DNA of 64,000 bases. It comes from Pseudomonadota bacterium (GTDB lineage Bacteria; Myxococcota_A; UBA9160; SZUA-336). A model generated the notes under the pieces. That model saw only the letters and a program-made list of their open reading frames with translations. It was not told the DNA's origin and made no database searches. A program made the translations under genes and the position numbers. Position 1 is the first letter of the stretch; each line of letters starts with the position of its first letter. The stretch lies in assembly GCA_003247575.1 (NCBI GenBank), contig QJZC01000052.1, forward strand, positions 1 through 64,000. The letters run 5' to 3'. This document shows, piece after piece, positions 60,567 through 64,000 of the stretch.

Positions 60567-63500
60567 CGATGTCCTCCAAGTCGTCGAGCAGCGCCTCGAT
60601 GCGGTCGAGCGCCGACGTGCTGGCTTCTCGCTGCGTGTCGATGCGTGCTGCGAGCTCGTCGAGCCGCGTAGCGCCGAACAACACGCGCAGGTCCAGGTCG
60701 ACCCCCAGCTCGATTTCCACGCGTTTGACCAGCTGCGCGGCGATCAGGGAGTGTCCGCCGAGCTGGAAGAAGTCGTCCTCCGCTCCGATTCGCGCGACAC
60801 CGAGGAGCTCACACCAGATACGCGCGAGTAGCTTCTCGGTGTCGGTCGTCGGTTCGCGGAAGCCGCTCTCCGTAGATGTGAGCAGAGATGAGTGGAGCGC
60901 GCGACGGTCGAGCTTTCCATTGCTCGTGATCGGAAGAGCGTCGTGGAAGCGCAGCTCGCGCGGCAGCATGTATGCGGGAAGGCGCTCGCGGAGCCAGTTC
61001 TCGATGTCGGCTCGCATGGGCTCCGCGGCCTCGATGCAGGCGACGAGGCGACCCGGCGGTCGCGTATCGTGCAGGACGCAGGCTGCGTGGACTGCTGGAT
61101 GCGCCCGCAGTGCGGCCTCGACCTCGCCGAGCTCGATGCGGTGTCCCCGCAGTTGAATCTGGAGGTCCGTGCGACCGTGGTATTCGAGCGAGCCATCCGC
61201 GCGCCGGCACACCAGGTCCCCGGTGCGGTAGATCCGCTCCCCAGGAGTGCGTGGAGACGGATGAGGCACGAAGCGCTCCGCGGTACGGCCCGGGGCCCCG
61301 AGATAACCACGTGCGAGGCCCGGGCCGGCGACGTGGAGCTCGCCAATCGCGCCCGTTGGTACGGGGCGCAAGCTCGGGTCGAGGACGAAGGCATCCAGGT
61401 CGCGCAGCGGACGTCCGATCGAGGTCGGCGGTGGATCGAGCTCGGCGTGTGTCACTTCGTGGAATGTTACGTGGACCGTGGTCTCGGTGATTCCGTACAT
61501 GTTTGCGATTCGTGTGCGGGGCTGGGCCAGTGCAAACTCGGCGATGCGGCTCGGGTCGAGGTTCTCTCCACCGAAGATGAGCCAGCGTAGGCTCGACAGA
61601 TCGCGCGGCTGCTTGGCCTGCGTACTCGCTAGCGCATAGAACGCCGACGGGACCTGGTCGAGCACCGTCACGCGGTGCTCGGAGAGGCCGTCGAGGAACG
61701 CATCCGGAGAGCGGCGAACGTCGTCGGACCACAGGATCGCCCGCGCGCCGGTGTGCCACGCCATGAAAAGCTCCCACACCGAGAAATCGAAAGCGGTCGA
61801 GTGGAACACGCTCCAAACGTCGTCGGGCGTGAAGTCGAAGTGGTCGAGTGCCACTTCGAGGAGGCGTGCGACTTGCCGGTGCGAGACGGCAACGCCCTTG
61901 GGTGAGCCGGTGGAGCCCGACGTATAGATGACGTAGGCCAGTGCATCAGGGGCGAACGGGGCGTTCGCCGCGACGCGGTCTGAGGTCGCGCTCGAAGGCG
62001 TAGGCTGCACGGCGGGTTCCGCTGCAGGGGGTGTGGCCTCGATCAAGGAGTCGGTCGTCGGCTCGCCGGGATCGGGCAAGAGGATGTGCGCAGCTCCGCT
62101 CTTGCACACGCGCGACTCGAGCTCGGGCGACGTGACGATACAGCGTGGCGCGCAGTCGGCGAGTAGCTGTTCGAGGCGGGCCTGCGGCAGCTCCGGGTCG
62201 AGGGGTACGTAGGCCCCGCCGGCTTCGAGCACCCCGACGATTGCGACGGGGAGTGCGCAACTGCGCGGAAGTACGACCGCGACGCGCTCCTCCGTACGCA
62301 CACCGAGCGAGACCAAACGATCCGCCAGGGCGCGGGCGCGCTCGTAGAGCTCAGCGTAGGTGAGGTTTCCGTCGGGGGCCACGAGGGCCACCGCATGCGG
62401 GCGCCGTCGCGCGTTGTGCTCCACCCCGGCGTGCATGCGCGGGTCCAGCTGCGATTCCGACTCGACCGAGGCGACGGCGTCTTCGACGCGTGGCTCCCTG
62501 TGAGTCGGCGGTACGCTGGGACTCGTCTGGAGCTCCGAGCGGTCGAGGCACGACTCGAACTCGTCCGCGTCGTCTTCGGCGAGCGCGGTGTGAGTGCCCA
62601 GGCACGCATGGGGCTGGGTCGCGAGTCGGTGCAGGATCGCGTCGAGTCGCGCTTCGAGCCGCGCCAGCGCGGTCGCCGGTATGCGCTCTGCGTCGGCGAC
62701 GAGTTCGAAGCGGAGTGCATCCGGACCCGGCGACACGACGAGCGCGAGTGGATAGTGCGTCCGGTCGGCGTAGTGAAAGCTCGCGAGCTCCAGCTCTGCG
62801 GGCCCAGCGGCGGCTGCGCTCTCGACCGGATAGTTCTCGAAGGCGAGCAGCGACTCGAAGAGAGGTGTACCGCGGGGGATGTCGCTCACCTGGGCGATCT
62901 CGACGAGCGAGAGTGCACCCTCGTCGCGCGAATGCGCGGCGCGCTGTTGGTGATCGGCGAGCCAGGCTGCGACGGGGCGGGCGTCCGGCAGCTTCACGCG
63001 GATGGGGAGCGTCTGTATGAACATGCCGACGCAAGCTTCCGGGTCGGCCCAGTCGGCGGGGCGGCCTGCGACCGTGACGCCGAAGACGACGTCGTCCAGA
63101 CCGGCGTGGCGTGCGAGTAGCAGCGCCCAGGCGCACTCGAGCAAGGTGTTCAGGGTCAGCTGGTGGCTGCGCGCGCAGCTGGCCAGCTCCCTGAAACGCG
63201 CGCCCGCGATCTCGAACGTGTGTCGCAGCACCATGCCCTGCGTCGCTGCCGATGGCTCTGGCTCGTGCGCCCCCGGCGCTCCCACGGGCTGAGGAGACGG
63301 CGCCGTTCTAGATGACAGTGGAATGGGGAGGGGTGTCGGTGCGTCCAAGCCACGCAGCTCGTGTGTCCAGAATTGGCGTGCTCGATCGAGATCGCGCGTC
63401 TTCACCCAAGCCACGTAGTCGCTGAAGGGGCGCGGTGCGGGCAGTGCGAGTGAGACATTCCTGCGCCGTGCGTCGTAGTGAGCGAGCACCTCGCGGAGCA

Positions 63501-64000
63501 CGACGGGGATGCTCCAGCCATCGAGAATCAGATGGTGATGCGTCCACACGAGAACGCTTCGGTCTACTCCCAGGCGAAGCAAGCTGAGACGCTGCAGTGG
63601 GGGGTCGGCGAGCGCGAAGCCGCGCGCTCGATCTTCGACGAGCCAGGCGTGGAGTCGGCCTTCCTGCTCGAGCTCCGTCAGGTTGCTCCAGTCGTGGACC
63701 TTGAGCGGAGCTGTGTTCGCGGGGACGACGATCTGAAGCGGCTTGCCAACTACGTCCGTGACTGCACTGCGCAAGGTAGAGTGTCTCTGGATGACCGCGA
63801 CCCAGGCCGCACGGAAGTCTTCGAGGTCGAGAGGCCCGCAGAGCTCGAAGCGAAGTTGGACGACGTACAGGCTGCGGTCGCTCGTCTCGGACAGTCGGGA
63901 GTGCCACCAGAGACCCGCCTGTAGCGGTGTGAGCGGATAGGCCTGCTCGAGCTGTGGGTAGGCCGCGCAAAGCAGCCCGAGCGCGCGATCGTCGAGCTCG
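60559..64000 (-). CDS. NRPS-1: condensation-adenylation-carrier, 5' end outside the window
   Basis: The frame stays open to the right edge, so the gene extends beyond it. Visible: most or all of a C domain ('YPLTPLQAGLWWH' near 63930; 'THHHLILDGWS' near 63540), an A domain (about 62410-60890; 'YVIYTSGSTGSPKGV', 'MYGITETTVHVTF') and a T domain ('LGGHSLIAAQ', Ser codon at 60748-60750). The pocket residues read D-F-W-D-I-G-M-V-H: the Thr code except Asp where Asn is usual at the fourth position, so the substrate is probably Thr or a near relative. The C-terminus ends in an acidic 'LLDDLEDIDG'. No E domain follows, consistent with an LCL-type C domain starting NRPS-2. Whether more modules precede it cannot be seen. 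Confidence 0.93.
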   Translation of the reverse strand, partial: ELDDRALGLLCAAYPQLEQAYPLTPLQAGLWWHSRLSETSDRSLYVVQLRFELCGPLDLEDFRAAWVAVIQRHSTLRSAVTDVVGKPLQIVVPANTAPLKVHDWSNLTELEQEGRLHAWLVEDRARGFALADPPLQRLSLLRLGVDRSVLVWTHHHLILDGWSIPVVLREVLAHYDARRRNVSLALPAPRPFSDYVAWVKTRDLDRARQFWTHELRGLDAPTPLPIPLSSRTAPSPQPVGAPGAHEPEPSAATQGMVLRHTFEIAGARFRELASCARSHQLTLNTLLECAWALLLARHAGLDDVVFGVTVAGRPADWADPEACVGMFIQTLPIRVKLPDARPVAAWLADHQQRAAHSRDEGALSLVEIAQVSDIPRGTPLFESLLAFENYPVESAAAAGPAELELASFHYADRTHYPLALVVSPGPDALRFELVADAERIPATALARLEARLDAILHRLATQPHACLGTHTALAEDDADEFESCLDRSELQTSPSVPPTHREPRVEDAVASVESESQLDPRMHAGVEHNARRRPHAVALVAPDGNLTYAELYERARALADRLVSLGVRTEERVAVVLPRSCALPVAIVGVLEAGGAYVPLDPELPQARLEQLLADCAPRCIVTSPELESRVCKSGAAHILLPDPGEPTTDSLIEATPPAAEPAVQPTPSSATSDRVAANAPFAPDALAYVIYTSGSTGSPKGVAVSHRQVARLLEVALDHFDFTPDDVWSVFHSTAFDFSVWELFMAWHTGARAILWSDDVRRSPDAFLDGLSEHRVTVLDQVPSAFYALASTQAKQPRDLSSLRWLIFGGENLDPSRIAEFALAQPRTRIANMYGITETTVHVTFHEVTHAELDPPPTSIGRPLRDLDAFVLDPSLRPVPTGAIGELHVAGPGLARGYLGAPGRTAERFVPHPSPRTPGERIYRTGDLVCRRADGSLEYHGRTDLQIQLRGHRIELGEVEAALRAHPAVHAACVLHDTRPPGRLVACIEAAEPMRADIENWLRERLPAYMLPRELRFHDALPITSNGKLDRRALHSSLLTSTESGFREPTTDTEKLLARIWCELLGVARIGAEDDFFQLGGHSLIAAQLVKRVEIELGVDLDLRVLFGATRLDELAARIDTQREASTSALDRIEALLDDLEDIDG

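Overview
The window is GC-rich, tightly packed DNA from a Gram-negative bacterium. That follows from a TonB-dependent receptor, an alginate-export-type porin, a LolA-like protein and a periplasmic adaptor protein. The gene mix (DUF2760-Hsp70 pair, MoaD with an Asp-box propeller, DUF4336 protein, cytochrome P450 with ferredoxin, several ECF sigma factors, a very large NRPS cluster) fits a Myxococcota or other deltaproteobacteria-like lineage. That placement is inference; no rRNA or other phylogenetic marker lies in the window, and I saw no tRNA or CRISPR array.

Layout, left to right. 1-3.5 kb: the end of a DUF2760/Hsp70 operon, a decayed VapC-type PIN toxin, an AAA/DUF4143 ATPase with a palindrome in front of it, and a small lipoprotein. 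3.9-10.2 kb: one giant secreted SpvB/FG-GAP/RHS protein with an unidentified C-terminal domain. 10.2-14.5 kb: a LolA-like protein, a TonB-dependent receptor and a divergent TetR regulator, with a strong operator-like palindrome between the last two. 14.8-18.3 kb: a MoaD-like protein with an Asp-box propeller, a broken EndoU-like gene, a lamin-tail fragment and a GlxA-type regulator. 18.6-22.3 kb: a di-heme surface propeller protein and, convergent to it, a small secreted protein. 22.6-27.5 kb: two ECF sigma factors, a porin, and an overlapping sigma/anti-sigma/subtilase set. 27.7-34.6 kb: catabolic genes (aldehyde dehydrogenase, DUF4336 protein, P450, ferredoxin, tannase-family esterase) and a second secreted protein related to the one at 22 kb.

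35.5-64 kb is the main attraction: a single minus-strand nonribosomal peptide operon that runs off the right edge. In transcription order it holds NRPS-1 (C-A-T, 5' end outside the window), NRPS-2 (C-A-T-C-A-T-E-C-A-T-E, 4363 aa), a SyrD/PvdE-type ABC exporter, NRPS-3 (C-A-T-TE), an MbtH-like protein, a MacA/MacB-style export set (adaptor, ATPase, two FtsX permeases) and an M28-family peptidase. Most junctions overlap or nearly touch, which suggests translational coupling. Adenylation-pocket residues read by eye give a Thr-like residue, Asp, Ser, Asp and an unresolved last residue. Epimerases follow the Ser and second Asp modules. The visible chain is therefore Thr*-Asp-D-Ser-Asp-X, released by the thioesterase. 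The Asp-X-Asp spacing recalls calcium-dependent acidic peptides, and acidic siderophores are the other obvious possibility.
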